From Collimonas antrihumi (lineage in GTDB: Bacteria > Pseudomonadota > Gammaproteobacteria > Burkholderiales > Burkholderiaceae_D): a stretch of DNA of 64,000 nucleotides. Below, piece by piece: positions 53,261-62,717 of this stretch (position 1 is the first letter of the stretch; the number at the start of each line of letters is the position of its first letter). The notes beneath the pieces were generated by a model. That model made no database searches. It was not told the origin of the DNA and worked only from the letters and a program-made list of their open reading frames with translations. The DNA is taken from assembly GCF_018304965.1 (NCBI RefSeq), contig NZ_JAGQED010000007.1, positions 62,001 through 126,000 on the forward strand. The letters are read 5' to 3'. The position numbers and the translations under genes were made by a program.

Positions 53261-54772
53261 TTATTTTTTCTCGTTCTTCATCAGGTCCTTCTTGATGACG
53301 CCGTCCTCGGCTGGCACTGGCTTGTCATCTTTGGTTGCTTTGTCGTCCTTGTCGGTTTCCGAGCGGATTTCCGGTTTCACCTTGGACACTTGCACCGGCA
53401 GGCCCTTCAACTGGTTCAGCGCCTGTGCCAGCTGGAAATCGTCCTTGCTACCGAATTCCAATGGCTTGCGCTTCTTTTCGGCTGCGGCAATGCGCTGCGC
53501 TTCTTCCAGTTCGTCGACCTTAGGCGTAGTCACTTCAGGGCGCTTGTCGGTATCGTTGCTCAGATGCTTGGTAAGGTCGGCTTCGCGCAGGCGCAGGCCG
53601 TTCAAGCCGTCACCGTCGGCATATTCATCCACCATCACATCCGGCACGATACCTCTGGCTTGAATCGAGCGGCCGTTCGGCGTGTAGTAACGGGCGGTGG
53701 TCAGCTTGACCGCGGTGTTGCGGTCCGGCGGCAAGGCGATTACCGACTGTACCGAGCCCTTGCCGAAGGTTTGCGTGCCCATGATGGTGGCGCGCTTATA
53801 GTCTTGCAAGGCGCCGGCCACGATTTCCGACGCCGAGGCGGAACCGGTGTTGACCAATACCACCATCGGTACTTTCTTCAACGCTTCAGGCAGGCGCGCC
53901 AGCGGGTCATTGCCGGGATTGGCGTAGTACTCGCGTTTGGCGTAGAACGAAGCCTTCGAGCTTGGCAACTGGCCGTTGGTGGTGACCACTACCGAATCCT
54001 TGGGCAGGAATGCGGCAGAAACGCCGATCGCGCCCGGCAATACGCCGCCCGGATCGTTACGCAGGTCCAGCACCAGACCCTTCAGGTTCGGTTCTTGCGC
54101 ATAAATGGTGGCAATTTTCTTTGCCATGTCGTCGACCGTCGGTTCCTGAAACTGGGTCACGCGCAACCACGCGTAACCTGGTTCAATCACTTTCGCCTTC
54201 ACGCTTTGGACGCGGATTTCCTGGCGCGTGATGCTGAAGATCAACGGCTTGTCTTCATTCTTGCGGGTGATGGTCAGGGTGATCTTGGTGTTAGGCTCGC
54301 CGCGCATGCGCTTGACCGCCTGGTCCAGCGTCAGGCCCTTGACCGGGGTAGCGTCGAGGCGGGTGATCAGATCGCCCGATTTGATGCCGGCGCGATAGGC
54401 CGGGGAATCCTCGATCGGCGTTACCACCTTGATGTAACCCTCTTCCATGCCGACTTCGATCCCCAAGCCTACAAATTTACCTTGGGTGCTTTCGCGCAAC
54501 TCTTTGTAGGCCTTCTTGTCCAGATAGGCTGAATGCGGGTCGAGCGAGGCTACCATGCCGGAAATGGCTTCGGTCAGCAGTTTTTTGTCGTCGGCCGGTT
54601 CGACATAATCGGACTTGATCAGGCCGAAAACATCGGCCAGTTGCCGCAGTTCCTCCAGCGGCAATGGCGCCGCAGCGCTTTTTTGCGCAATCGCATCGAA
54701 CTGGATGGAGGCGCCTATCCCTGCAATGACGCCTAAGCTGATTAGACCGATATTCTTGAGTTTACTGCCCAT
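53261..54772 (-). CDS. ctpA: Carboxy-terminal processing protease (S41)
   Basis: A 503-residue periplasmic serine protease. The N-terminal membrane signal (IGLISLGVIAGIGASI) is followed by a PDZ domain (GKFVGLGIEVGMEEGYIKVV; GIKSGDLITRLD) and the S41 core with catalytic Ser in NTGSASASEIVAGALQ and Lys in GTQTFGKGSVQSV. A Lys/Asp-rich tail ends the protein. CtpA trims or degrades envelope proteins. It follows envC by three bases. Confidence 0.94.
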   Translation of the reverse strand: MGSKLKNIGLISLGVIAGIGASIQFDAIAQKSAAAPLPLEELRQLADVFGLIKSDYVEPADDKKLLTEAISGMVASLDPHSAYLDKKAYKELRESTQGKFVGLGIEVGMEEGYIKVVTPIEDSPAYRAGIKSGDLITRLDATPVKGLTLDQAVKRMRGEPNTKITLTITRKNEDKPLIFSITRQEIRVQSVKAKVIEPGYAWLRVTQFQEPTVDDMAKKIATIYAQEPNLKGLVLDLRNDPGGVLPGAIGVSAAFLPKDSVVVTTNGQLPSSKASFYAKREYYANPGNDPLARLPEALKKVPMVVLVNTGSASASEIVAGALQDYKRATIMGTQTFGKGSVQSVIALPPDRNTAVKLTTARYYTPNGRSIQARGIVPDVMVDEYADGDGLNGLRLREADLTKHLSNDTDKRPEVTTPKVDELEEAQRIAAAEKKRKPLEFGSKDDFQLAQALNQLKGLPVQVSKVKPEIRSETDKDDKATKDDKPVPAEDGVIKKDLMKNEKK

Positions 54773-54775
54773 GTT

Positions 54776-56221
54776 TCACCTAGTAGTTACCCATCCGAGT
54801 GGGTCAAACGCACGGCCTTGATGCCGAATTTCAAAGTATAAACCTGATTGTTCATTGCCGCCGCTGTTGCCGGCGCTGGCAATCACGTCGCCGGTTTTGA
54901 CCGCATCTCCGGGACGTTTCAATAATGCCTGATTATTACCGTAAATTGTCATGTACTGGTTGCCATGATCGACAATGATCAGGTTGCCGAAGCCGCGCAG
55001 CCAGTCGGCAAAGACTACCCGGCCGGCGGCAACCGCTTTCACTTCGCTACCTTCCGGGGTACGGATAAACAAGCCTTTCCAGCTCGGGCCGTCGCCTCGC
55101 TTGCTGCCAAAGCGTGCCATGACGTCGCCGCGCACCGGCAGCCTGAGCTGGCCGCGCAGGGAGTCGAACGGCTTGCCGTAGACGCTGTCGGCTTGCGGGG
55201 TCAGCTCGTTGCGGGCCAGCGGCGCCGGCGGCGTTGCTGCGGCCGGAGGCGGCTGATCGTCGTCGATTGCATCTGGATTCGGTACTTTCGGTGCGGCCGG
55301 GCCAGGTCCCGCCAGGTTAGGCTTCGCCTGGTTATCGGTGGCGGGTGGCTTCCTGGCTTGGGCCGCGCGTTGCTGCTCAAGCTGGCGCTGGCGTTCAAGC
55401 GCTGCCTGGGCCTTGGCTTGCGCCTGAGCCAGTTGCTGCTGACGCAATTTCTCGCGGGCCGCAGCCGCTGCTGCATCGGCTTTCTTTTGCGTTTCGATCA
55501 GTTGCGCCAGCTTGTCGACCAGGCCTGACAGGCGCTGATCGTCGCGTTGGATATTGCCGGCTTCCTTGCGCTGGCTGGCTAGTTTGCTGGAAAGCTGGGT
55601 CAGCAGGGTGGCGCGCTTGGCCTTTTCTTTTTCCAGCAGAGTCTTTTGATCGCGCTGCTCCTGGGCAATTTCGTCCAGGTCATCCTTGGCTTCCTGGGCC
55701 TCGGTCTGGTTGGCTTCCACTGCGGCAAGATTGGCACGTAGCGCTTCTAGCAGCTTGACTTGCGCCTGCGATACATAGCCCATGTATTGCAGATCGCGAT
55801 TGATGCGATTCGGGTTGTCGCCCGACAGCAGCAGCTTGATGCGGTCTTCGTTGCCGGCAACGTATTGCTGGCGCAGCAAGTTAGCTAGCTGCGTTTGCTG
55901 CAAAGCCACGGTTTTGCTCAAGTCATCGTGCTGCTTCGCCAGTTTGGCCAGTCTGGCTTCGGTTTGCTGTTGTTCTGCGCCGAGATCGCGCAAAGAGCGG
56001 GTAGCCTTGGAGACCGCCGCTTCGGAGTCTGCCAAGGCGTCGCTGGCACTGTCTTTCTCGGTTTCAGTCTGGCTGATGTCGCGCTTGAGGTTGTCCAGTT
56101 TCTGGCGCAAGTCGGCGCGCTGCGCTTCGGCCGCTTGCTTTTGCTTGCTGCGTTCAGTGATTTTGGGGGCGGCGTTGGCGCCCGCCGGCAGCGCTGCAGC
56201 CAGCAAAAGCACCAGCGCCAA
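54776..56221 (-). CDS. envC: EnvC-like murein hydrolase activator with degenerate LytM domain
   Basis: A 481-residue periplasmic protein. A hydrophobic leader (VLLLAAALPAGANA) is followed by a long coiled coil (about 20-260), a Pro-rich linker and a C-terminal LytM/M23 domain. The zinc-ligand residues of active M23 enzymes are absent (WKGLFIRTPEGSE, GLYFEIRHQGR), as in E. coli EnvC, which activates amidases instead of cutting. No ATG is available; TTG 56221 or an upstream non-ATG codon is used. Lies between gpmA and ctpA. Confidence 0.88.
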   Translation of the reverse strand: MALVLLLAAALPAGANAAPKITERSKQKQAAEAQRADLRQKLDNLKRDISQTETEKDSASDALADSEAAVSKATRSLRDLGAEQQQTEARLAKLAKQHDDLSKTVALQQTQLANLLRQQYVAGNEDRIKLLLSGDNPNRINRDLQYMGYVSQAQVKLLEALRANLAAVEANQTEAQEAKDDLDEIAQEQRDQKTLLEKEKAKRATLLTQLSSKLASQRKEAGNIQRDDQRLSGLVDKLAQLIETQKKADAAAAAAREKLRQQQLAQAQAKAQAALERQRQLEQQRAAQARKPPATDNQAKPNLAGPGPAAPKVPNPDAIDDDQPPPAAATPPAPLARNELTPQADSVYGKPFDSLRGQLRLPVRGDVMARFGSKRGDGPSWKGLFIRTPEGSEVKAVAAGRVVFADWLRGFGNLIIVDHGNQYMTIYGNNQALLKRPGDAVKTGDVIASAGNSGGNEQSGLYFEIRHQGRAFDPLGWVTTR

Positions 56222-56304
56222 CAGCCACGCTGATGGCGCTCGGCCAATGGCGTGACTGGATTTACTAAAGGTCAGGAGCTTCAGGAGCCTACCCAGCGAG
56301 ATAT

Positions 56305-57051
56305 TTATTTCGCTTTCCCCTGGCTGGCGACGGCGCTCATTGCCGCGGCTATCGCTGCCTGGTCGCCAAGGTAATAGCTCTTGATCGGCTTCAGATCGGC
56401 GTCCAGTTCATAGACCAGTGGCTGGCCGTTGGGAATGTTGAGGCCGACGATATCCTGGTCGCTGATGCCGTCCAGCATTTTGATCAGGGCGCGCAAGCTA
56501 TTGCCGTGGGCCGAGATGATGATGCGCTTGCCGCTGCGGATGGCCGGTGCGATTTCATCATTCCAAAATGGCAACACGCGCGCCACCGTATCTTTCAGGC
56601 ATTCGGTCAGCGGGATTTCTTCGCGCTTCAAGCCGGCATAGCGCGGATCGTTATAGGAAGTGCGCGGATCGTCTGCGTCCAGCGGCATCGGCGGCGTGTC
56701 GTAGCTGCGGCGCCACACCATGACCTGTTCATCACCATACTTGGCAGCGGTTTCCGCCTTGTTCAAGCCTTGCAGAGCGCCATAGTGGCGTTCGTTGAGG
56801 CGCCAGTGGTGCCGGACCGGCAGCCACATCAGGTCCATCTCGTCGAGCGTGCCCCACAGGGTGCGGATGGCACGCTTCAATACGGAAGTGTAAGCCAGGT
56901 CGAAAGTGAAGCCGGCTTGTTGCAGGAGCTGGCCGGCCTGACGGGCTTCGGCCACGCCTTTTTCGGTCAGGTCGACATCGACCCAGCCGGTGAAGCGGTT
57001 AGCCAGGTTCCAGGTGGATTCGCCGTGGCGCATTAGTACGATTTTGTACAT
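56305..57051 (-). CDS. gpmA: 2,3-Bisphosphoglycerate-dependent phosphoglycerate mutase
   Basis: A 248-residue glycolytic enzyme interconverting 3- and 2-phosphoglycerate. [19 protein letters not shown] carries the phosphohistidine, [16 protein letters not shown] is typical of dPGM, and [17 protein letters not shown] carries the second His. It diverges from the rhodanese gene and heads gpmA-envC-ctpA. Confidence 0.97.
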   Translation of the reverse strand: MYKIVLMRHGESTWNLANRFTGWVDVDLTEKGVAEARQAGQLLQQAGFTFDLAYTSVLKRAIRTLWGTLDEMDLMWLPVRHHWRLNERHYGALQGLNKAETAAKYGDEQVMVWRRSYDTPPMPLDADDPRTSYNDPRYAGLKREEIPLTECLKDTVARVLPFWNDEIAPAIRSGKRIIISAHGNSLRALIKMLDGISDQDIVGLNIPNGQPLVYELDADLKPIKSYYLGDQAAIAAAMSAVASQGKAK

Positions 57052-57269
57052 GGTAAGTTTGCAATTTGCTAAGAGTGAGAAATCTGTTGTCCGCCATTGG
57101 AATTCAGCTAAGGGCTCCCCATTTACGCGACTCTGACGCGACTATAAGGTAAATGCGGGGCGCAAAGGTTTTAAAGGTTTTAAGTTTTTGTAAGGGACCT
57201 GATACGAATTGAATGGCGCCACAGCTTCTATTTTATAATGGCGGGATTAACTAATACCATTGGATCCCT

Positions 57270-57671
57270 GTGAAATTCTTGATTGATAACATTTTTCTGC
57301 TTGCAGTAGCAATTTTATCGGGTGGCGCGCTGCTGCTGCCTTTGTTGCAAAAGCGTGGTAACCGGGTCTCGACCTTGCAGGCTACCCAGCTGATTAACCA
57401 GGGTAAAACACTGGTGCTGGATGTCCGCGACAGCGCTGCTTTTGCCGCCGCTCACCTGATCGATGCCAAAAATATTCCCTTGAAAGACTTGCCGCAGCGC
57501 ATGGCTGAGCTGGACAAGTTTAAAGCAAAGAACGTTTTGGTAGTGTGCCAGACCGGTAGCCAGTCGGCCAAAGCCGTTGCGCAACTGGGGCAGGCCGGCT
57601 TCACCCAGGCTTATAACCTGGAGGGCGGTATTGCCGCCTGGCAGACCCAGGGGTTGCCTACCGTCAAATGA
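57270..57671 (+). CDS. Membrane-anchored rhodanese-like protein
   Basis: A 133-residue protein with an N-terminal hydrophobic anchor (NIFLLAVAILSGGALLLPLL) and one rhodanese domain (VLDVRDSAAFAAAHLIDAKN; active-site Cys in VVCQTGSQSAKAV). It may carry persulfide sulfur. It starts the plus-strand series leading to grxC and secB. Confidence 0.9.
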   Translation: MKFLIDNIFLLAVAILSGGALLLPLLQKRGNRVSTLQATQLINQGKTLVLDVRDSAAFAAAHLIDAKNIPLKDLPQRMAELDKFKAKNVLVVCQTGSQSAKAVAQLGQAGFTQAYNLEGGIAAWQTQGLPTVK

Positions 57672-57748
57672 CGTAGCCGGGATCCATAGTCAAATAGTAC
57701 AGCCGGGATCCATGGCAAGATCCGGCCAGTACAGTACAAGGAACAATC

Positions 57749-58012
57749 ATGACCGCCCAAGTAGTAATGTATAGCACCGCTGTGTGCCCGTATTGCATTC
57801 GCGCCGAGCAATTGCTGAAGGCAAAAGGCGTGGAAAATATCGAAAAAATCCGGATTGATCTCGATCCGGCGCAGCGTGACACGATGATGCAAAAGACCGG
57901 ACGCCGCACGGTGCCGCAAATTTATATCGGCGAAACCCATGTTGGCGGTTTTGACGACTTGCATGCGCTCGATCGTGATGGCAAGCTTGAGCCCCTGCTA
58001 GGAAGTGTCTGA
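57749..58012 (+). CDS. grxC: Glutaredoxin 3
   Basis: An 87-residue dithiol glutaredoxin. The active site is CPYC (STAVCPYCIRAEQLL), followed by GRRTVPQIYIGETHVGGFDD for glutathione binding. AAGGA precedes the ATG. The spacer before it contains two copies of agccgggatccat. Confidence 0.95.
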   Translation: MTAQVVMYSTAVCPYCIRAEQLLKAKGVENIEKIRIDLDPAQRDTMMQKTGRRTVPQIYIGETHVGGFDDLHALDRDGKLEPLLGSV

Positions 58013-58182
58013 TAAGTGCCTGATTTTCGGCTGCCGGGTTTCCGCAACTAATCCTTGGCTACTGATTTTTGTCAATTCGCCCGCGATTCAGGTATTGTTG
58101 CAGACTGTCCTAGCGACCCTGAAAAACCGGCCAGATGGCAGTGTTTGTTATTTGGCTAATTTAAATTAACTGAAAGAGTGTC

Positions 58183-58692
58183 ATGGCTGAAGAGAATCAA
58201 CAAGTTGAACAACCACAACCGGTGTTCCAGATTCAACGCGTTTACCTGAAAGATTTGTCGCTTGAGCAACCGAATTCGCCGGCCATTTTCCTCGAGCAAG
58301 ATGCTCCGCAAATCGAAGTAGCGGTTGATGTCGGCGCTGAAGCGCTGGCCGAAGGCATTTTCGAGTCGACCGTTACGGTTACCGTCACCGCCAAGGTGAA
58401 AGACAAGGTAGCGTTCCTGGTTGAAGGCAAGCAAGCCGGTATTTTCGAGTTGCGCAACATCCCGACCGAACAACTGGATCCATTGCTCGGCATCGGCTGC
58501 CCGAACATCGTTTATCCTTATCTGCGCGCCAATCTGGCAGACGCTATCACCCGTGCTGGTTTCCCGCCGATTCACCTGGCCGAAATCAACTTTGAAGTGT
58601 TCTACCAACAACGTCTGCAAGCACTGGCCGAGCAAGCGCAAAAGGGCAGTGGCGACAGCATCGCGGTTGACGGTACTACAGCGATTAATTAA
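58183..58692 (+). CDS. secB: Protein-export chaperone SecB
   Basis: A 169-residue cytoplasmic chaperone that keeps preproteins unfolded for Sec[21 protein letters not shown] and [20 protein letters not shown] are diagnostic. It is between grxC and an exported SH3 protein in a conserved Burkholderiales order. Normal length. Confidence 0.97.
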   Translation: MAEENQQVEQPQPVFQIQRVYLKDLSLEQPNSPAIFLEQDAPQIEVAVDVGAEALAEGIFESTVTVTVTAKVKDKVAFLVEGKQAGIFELRNIPTEQLDPLLGIGCPNIVYPYLRANLADAITRAGFPPIHLAEINFEVFYQQRLQALAEQAQKGSGDSIAVDGTTAIN

Positions 58693-58706
58693 TTTCGCAC
58701 AGCAAG

Positions 58707-58783
58707 CAGGGTGGATCGACGGTGTTTTGCCTTGCCTGGCGTCAAATAAATGGCGGCGGGCGTGAACGGCGCTGTCCACCCTG
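58707..58783. repeat. Short element with CAGGGTGGA/TCCACCCTG ends
   Basis: A 77-base interval in the secB-SH3 spacer has inverted ends caggtggga-like CAGGGTGGA and TCCACCCTG. It resembles the longer GTAGGGTGGGCA element at 9456-9576 in its outer motif only. Confidence 0.5.
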
Positions 58784-58812
58784 GACGTTTTACCGCAACT
58801 GGAGAGCAATAG

Positions 58813-59271
58813 ATGAATTTTGCACGCGTAGCGGGTTCTACCGCTTTGTTGCTGGCAAGCTTGCTCGGTGTCGCCGGTTCTGCCCACGCACTTGACTTCA
58901 AGTCGGTCGGTGCGGCGCCGGTGGTGCTATACGATGCGCCATCTGAAAAAGGCCGGCGGGTAGCGGTTGCCCCGCGTGGCATGCCGGTCGAAGTAGTGTT
59001 GACTTACGGCGAATGGACCAAGGTGCGTGACGCCAGCGGCGATTTGTCGTGGTTGCAGTCCAAGGGCCTGGTCGCCAAGCGCAATCTGCAAGTCAGCGTC
59101 GCCAACGCCAAGATCCGGGCTAATCCGGACGATACATCTGCCGTCGCATTTACTGCCGACAAGGGTGTGTTGCTGGAACTGGTTGATCCGGTAGCATCGG
59201 GCTGGGCCAAGGTACGTCATCGCGATGGCCAGACCGGCTATGTGAAGGCGACCGAAGTATGGGGCGACTAA
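58813..59271 (+). CDS. Exported SH3-domain protein
   Basis: A 152-residue protein with a signal peptide (STALLLASLLGVAGSAHA) and two bacterial SH3 (YgiM-like) repeats: VVLYDAPSEKGRRVAVAPRG with GEWTKVRDASGDLSWLQSK, then AKIRANPDDTSAVAFTADKG with GWAKVRHRDGQTGYVKATE. Such domains commonly bind cell-wall peptides. It lies between secB and gpsA. Confidence 0.85.
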   Translation: MNFARVAGSTALLLASLLGVAGSAHALDFKSVGAAPVVLYDAPSEKGRRVAVAPRGMPVEVVLTYGEWTKVRDASGDLSWLQSKGLVAKRNLQVSVANAKIRANPDDTSAVAFTADKGVLLELVDPVASGWAKVRHRDGQTGYVKATEVWGD

Positions 59272-59388
59272 AAGGGCGACCAAGTTTTGCCTCGCCGATT
59301 TTTGTTTTACTCGTTTTTACACGTTTGATAGCCGCCTGTGCCCACTGAATCCACCGTCCCATCCATGCATTCATCCGTGCATCCAGCC

Positions 59389-60405
59389 ATGAATGTCACC
59401 GTGCTCGGCGCCGGCGCCTGGGGTACCGCGCTGGCGATTGCATTGGCGCAGCGCCACAATGTGCTGCTATGGGGACGTAATCCGGAGACTATGGCAGCGG
59501 CAGCTGCGCAGCGCGAAAACGCTGCGTACCTCCCCGGTTTTGCCTTGCCCGACATGCTGACTGTCAGCGCCGATTTTGCGCAGGCAGTCGCACACGTGAC
59601 TACCGAGGCCAAGGCGAGCCAGAGGGAAGCATTGCTGATTGTCGCTTCGTCAGTTGCGGGTTTGCGCGAACTGGCCCTGCAACTGAAGGCTTTCCCTATC
59701 CCGAATATCGTCTGGCTGTGCAAGGGTTTCGAAGAAAACACCCGTTTGCTGCCGCATCAGATTGTGCGCCAGGTGCTAGGCGATGCGATTCCGGCTGCGG
59801 CGTTGTCCGGTCCGTCTTTTGCGCAGGAGGTCGCGCGCGGCTTGCCTTGCGCCTTGTCGGTGGCCAGCGTTCACGCGGGACTGTGCGAGCAGGTGGTGGC
59901 AGCGGTTCACGGCGGTAATATCAGAGTTTATTCCACTGACGACCTGGTCGGCGTCGAAGTCGGCGGTGCGGTCAAGAATATCCTGGCGATTGCCACCGGC
60001 GTCGCCGACGGCCTTGGCCTCGGCTTGAATGCGCGGGCAGCCTTGATTACCCGCGGCCTGGCAGAAATTACCCGGCTTGGCGTCGCTCTCGGCGGCCGCA
60101 GCGAAACCTTCATGGGCTTATCCGGCGTCGGCGATTTGATCTTGACCTGTACCGGCGATCTGTCACGCAATCGCAGGGTAGGGTTAGGCCTGGCGCAAGG
60201 CAAACCGCTGGCCTCCATCGTGACTGAACTCGGCCATGTCGCCGAAGGAGTGCGTTGTGCCGCTGCCGTGCGCGCCTTGGCGCAGGAGTGCGGGGTTGAG
60301 ATGCCGATCACTAACGCGGTGGCCGGGGTCTTGTTCGACGGTGATTCGCTGCGGACGGTGATGGAACTGCTGTTGTCGCGCAATCCGCGTGAAGAGGCTG
60401 TTTGA
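59389..60405 (+). CDS. gpsA: NAD(P)H-dependent glycerol-3-phosphate dehydrogenase
   Basis: A 338-residue enzyme making glycerol 3-phosphate for phospholipids. The Rossmann motif is [18 protein letters not shown], and the catalytic region is [20 protein letters not shown], with Lys as catalytic base. [13 protein letters not shown] and [15 protein letters not shown] are also family-typical. ATG 59389 matches the family's N-terminus; two earlier in-frame starts at 59338 and 59362 cannot be excluded, and none has a good ribosome site. Confidence 0.95.
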   Translation: MNVTVLGAGAWGTALAIALAQRHNVLLWGRNPETMAAAAAQRENAAYLPGFALPDMLTVSADFAQAVAHVTTEAKASQREALLIVASSVAGLRELALQLKAFPIPNIVWLCKGFEENTRLLPHQIVRQVLGDAIPAAALSGPSFAQEVARGLPCALSVASVHAGLCEQVVAAVHGGNIRVYSTDDLVGVEVGGAVKNILAIATGVADGLGLGLNARAALITRGLAEITRLGVALGGRSETFMGLSGVGDLILTCTGDLSRNRRVGLGLAQGKPLASIVTELGHVAEGVRCAAAVRALAQECGVEMPITNAVAGVLFDGDSLRTVMELLLSRNPREEAV

Positions 60406-60609
60406 ATCGGCTATCTGAATCATCCGATGGACCAACGCGGTCTGCAAGCTGTTTTATGCGTCGTTTGCAATCCATTCACGAATTAATCACGACGATGCAA
60501 TGTTGTCTTACGTGTTTGAAGTAGTATCATTTCTTTGTGTCAAACCAGTGACAAAACCCGGATAAATACGCCAAACAGAATTAAGTGTGATTTTGTGTGT
60601 TTCTCATGC

Positions 60610-60636
60610 TTGTAAGCAAGGATTGCGGCATATAAT
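60610..60636 (+). promoter_or_regulatory. Probable promoter of the gsp (type II secretion) genes
   Basis: A perfect TATAAT (60631-60636) lies 44 bases before the gspG start. TTGTAA (60610-60615) gives a 15-base spacer, TGCTTG (60607) an 18-base one. A second pair, TTGTCT 60503 and TATCAT 60525, lies upstream. Confidence 0.5.
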
Positions 60637-60680
60637 CGCCCTTTCCAAAGATGCTCATGGTTTTTTTGATAAGGAAAGAA

Positions 60681-61145
60681 ATGCATAGCCCAATGTTCCC
60701 TGCCGTTCGACGCCGCTCTGCGCTTGCCGTGCAACGCGGCTTCACGCTGATTGAAATCATGGTGGTGGTGGTGATCATGGGGATTCTGGCTGCTTTGGTA
60801 GTGCCCAAGCTGATGGGGCGTACCGACGATGCGCGGATTCAAGCGGCACGCCAGGACATCGGCACTCTGATGCAATCGCTCAAGCTCTACAAACTGGACA
60901 ACCAGCGTTACCCGACCACCGAACAAGGTCTGCAAGCGCTGGTCACCAAACCGACCAGCGGCCCGGCCGCCAATGGCTGGAAAAGCGGTGGTTATATCGA
61001 CAAACTGCCGAAAGATCCTTGGGGTAATCCATATCAATACCTGTCGCCCGGCATCAAGGGCGAAGTGGACGTATTCTCGTACGGTGCAGATGGTCAGCCG
61101 GGCGGTGAAGGCAACGACGCCGACATTGGCTCGTGGGATCTGTAA
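60681..61145 (+). CDS. gspG: Type II secretion major pseudopilin GspG
   Basis: A 154-residue prepseudopilin. The prepilin-peptidase site is RG|FTLIEIMVVVVIMGILAA, with the +5 Glu; the mature domain has LKLYKLDNQRYPTTEQGLQA and ends DADIGSWDL, typical of GspG's calcium site region. GspG polymerises into the periplasmic pseudopilus. AAGGA before ATG 60681 fixes the start. First of a run of overlapping gsp genes. Confidence 0.97.
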   Translation: MHSPMFPAVRRRSALAVQRGFTLIEIMVVVVIMGILAALVVPKLMGRTDDARIQAARQDIGTLMQSLKLYKLDNQRYPTTEQGLQALVTKPTSGPAANGWKSGGYIDKLPKDPWGNPYQYLSPGIKGEVDVFSYGADGQPGGEGNDADIGSWDL

Positions 61146-61669
61146 TGTCTGCAATGGCGCATCGCAATTTGCTGCGCCAGCCCAGAGCCGCTGCCGTTGG
61201 TACCGTTACGCGCAATGGTTTTACCCTGCTGGAGTTGCTGGTAGTGATCGTCATCGCCGGCATCACCTTGGGTGTTGTCTCGCTCAACGCTTTTCATAGC
61301 GACCGCCAGGTAATACAGAACGACGCGCAACGGATCGCCTTGCTGCTGCAATTGACGCGCGAGGAAGCTATCTTGCGCAATCGTCCTACTGCTTTCGAAG
61401 CCGACGCCAATAGCTACCGTTTCCTGGTGCGTGAAGAAAACGGCTGGCAGCCTCTGGCCCAGGATGACATGTTGCGGCAGCGCGATTTCAAACGATCGCC
61501 GATGCAGCTTTCCATGAGTCCGGCACCGACCGAAACGGCAGCACCGAATACGCTGCGCATTACATTTGGCCGCGAGCCGGTCGACAAGCCATTTGCGTTG
61601 ACCTTGGCCAGCGGCGACAACAGCGTCGTCATTCGTGCCGATGGCATCGGCCATTTCTCGGTCGAATAA
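61145..61669 (+). CDS. gspH: Type II secretion minor pseudopilin GspH
   Basis: A 174-residue minor pseudopilin. The processing site is NG|FTLLELLVVIVIAGITLG after an unusually long 28-residue leader. FEADANSYRFLVREENGWQP belongs to the GspH beta-rich domain. It overlaps the gspG stop by one base (TAATG). Confidence 0.9.
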   Translation: MSAMAHRNLLRQPRAAAVGTVTRNGFTLLELLVVIVIAGITLGVVSLNAFHSDRQVIQNDAQRIALLLQLTREEAILRNRPTAFEADANSYRFLVREENGWQPLAQDDMLRQRDFKRSPMQLSMSPAPTETAAPNTLRITFGREPVDKPFALTLASGDNSVVIRADGIGHFSVE

Positions 61670-62062
61670 ATGCCTATCCTGCGCGTGCTTCCCCGTCGTC
61701 ATAGTGCGGGTTTTACCTTGCTGGAAGTGCTGGTAGCGTTAGTTATCGTCGGCACTGCGCTGGGCGCCAGCTTGCGGGCGGTCGGCAGCCTGACGCAAAA
61801 CAGCAGCGGCTTGCGCGCCGCCATGATGGCGAACTGGTCGGCAGAAAACCGGCTGACCCAAATCCGTCTCGGGCATGAATGGCCGACGATCGGCAATCGT
61901 TCCTTCGATTGCCCGCAAGGCGACTTGCCATTGCATTGCGAAGAACATGTCTCCGGTACGCCCAATCCTTACTTTCGGCGGGTTGAGGTATCGGTGTTCG
62001 ATAATGCCAATTCGGAGCGACGCATAGTCAACCTGTCGCAGGTGGTGCCGAATGCGCGCTAG
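61670..62062 (+). CDS. gspI: Type II secretion minor pseudopilin GspI
   Basis: A 130-residue minor pseudopilin with site AG|FTLLEVLVALVIVGTALG. The NWSAENRLTQIRL block is the GspI signature. It begins directly after the gspH stop codon and overlaps gspJ by 11 bases. Confidence 0.93.
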   Translation: MPILRVLPRRHSAGFTLLEVLVALVIVGTALGASLRAVGSLTQNSSGLRAAMMANWSAENRLTQIRLGHEWPTIGNRSFDCPQGDLPLHCEEHVSGTPNPYFRRVEVSVFDNANSERRIVNLSQVVPNAR

Positions 62063-62717
62063 CAGCTTGTCGAAAAAAGATGCGTCCGGCTTCACTCTGG
62101 TCGAAATGATAATCGCGATCACCATCCTGGCGATGGTGGCGATACTTGGCTGGCGCGGGCTTGACGGCATTGTACGGTCGCGCGTCGCGTTGACTAATGA
62201 AATGGAACAAACGCGCGGCATGCAATTGACGTTTGCGCAACTGCAAAGCGATTGCGCGCAAATCGCGCCCGTCAGCCTGATGTCGGCACGTCCCACCCTG
62301 CTGGCATCATCGGGCCGTTTGTTGATGGTGCGGCTGGTGTTTGCGGAGCAGCAGCCGACGCGCGTCCAGATAGTCGATTACCGTTTGCGCAACGGCCAGC
62401 TAAGGCGGCAGGAATCGGCGCCGACGCGCGACTTGAATGTGCTCGACGCGATGTGGCAGAGCGCCCTCGATGACGCCGCTGACGGCAGCGGGAATAACCA
62501 GTCGGTGCTGTTGCAATCCGATATCGCCAGCATGCAGATGCAGTTGTGGGGCAGCGATGGCCGCGGCTGGCGGCCGTCAGCCGCGGCCAATGCCGGCAAC
62601 CAGGACGCCAGCGGTGTCAACACCAGCGCCAACCATTGGACCGGCTTGCAAGTCGCCTTGCAACTGCGTGGCCACGACAACACCATGGCCAAGACTTTCC
62701 TGTTGGGGGCGTCATGA
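62052..62717 (+). CDS. gspJ: Type II secretion minor pseudopilin GspJ
   Basis: A 221-residue minor pseudopilin with site SG|FTLVEMIIAITILAMVAI. The segment LGWRGLDGIVRSRVALTNEM matches GspJ. It overlaps gspI and gspK (ATGA), suggesting tight translational coupling for tip-complex assembly. Confidence 0.93.
   Translation: MRASSLSKKDASGFTLVEMIIAITILAMVAILGWRGLDGIVRSRVALTNEMEQTRGMQLTFAQLQSDCAQIAPVSLMSARPTLLASSGRLLMVRLVFAEQQPTRVQIVDYRLRNGQLRRQESAPTRDLNVLDAMWQSALDDAADGSGNNQSVLLQSDIASMQMQLWGSDGRGWRPSAAANAGNQDASGVNTSANHWTGLQVALQLRGHDNTMAKTFLLGAS

Noticed and set aside
54776-56221. Active M23 endopeptidase
   Set aside because: The zinc-ligand residues are replaced in the same way as in EnvC, so an activator role is more likely than hydrolysis.
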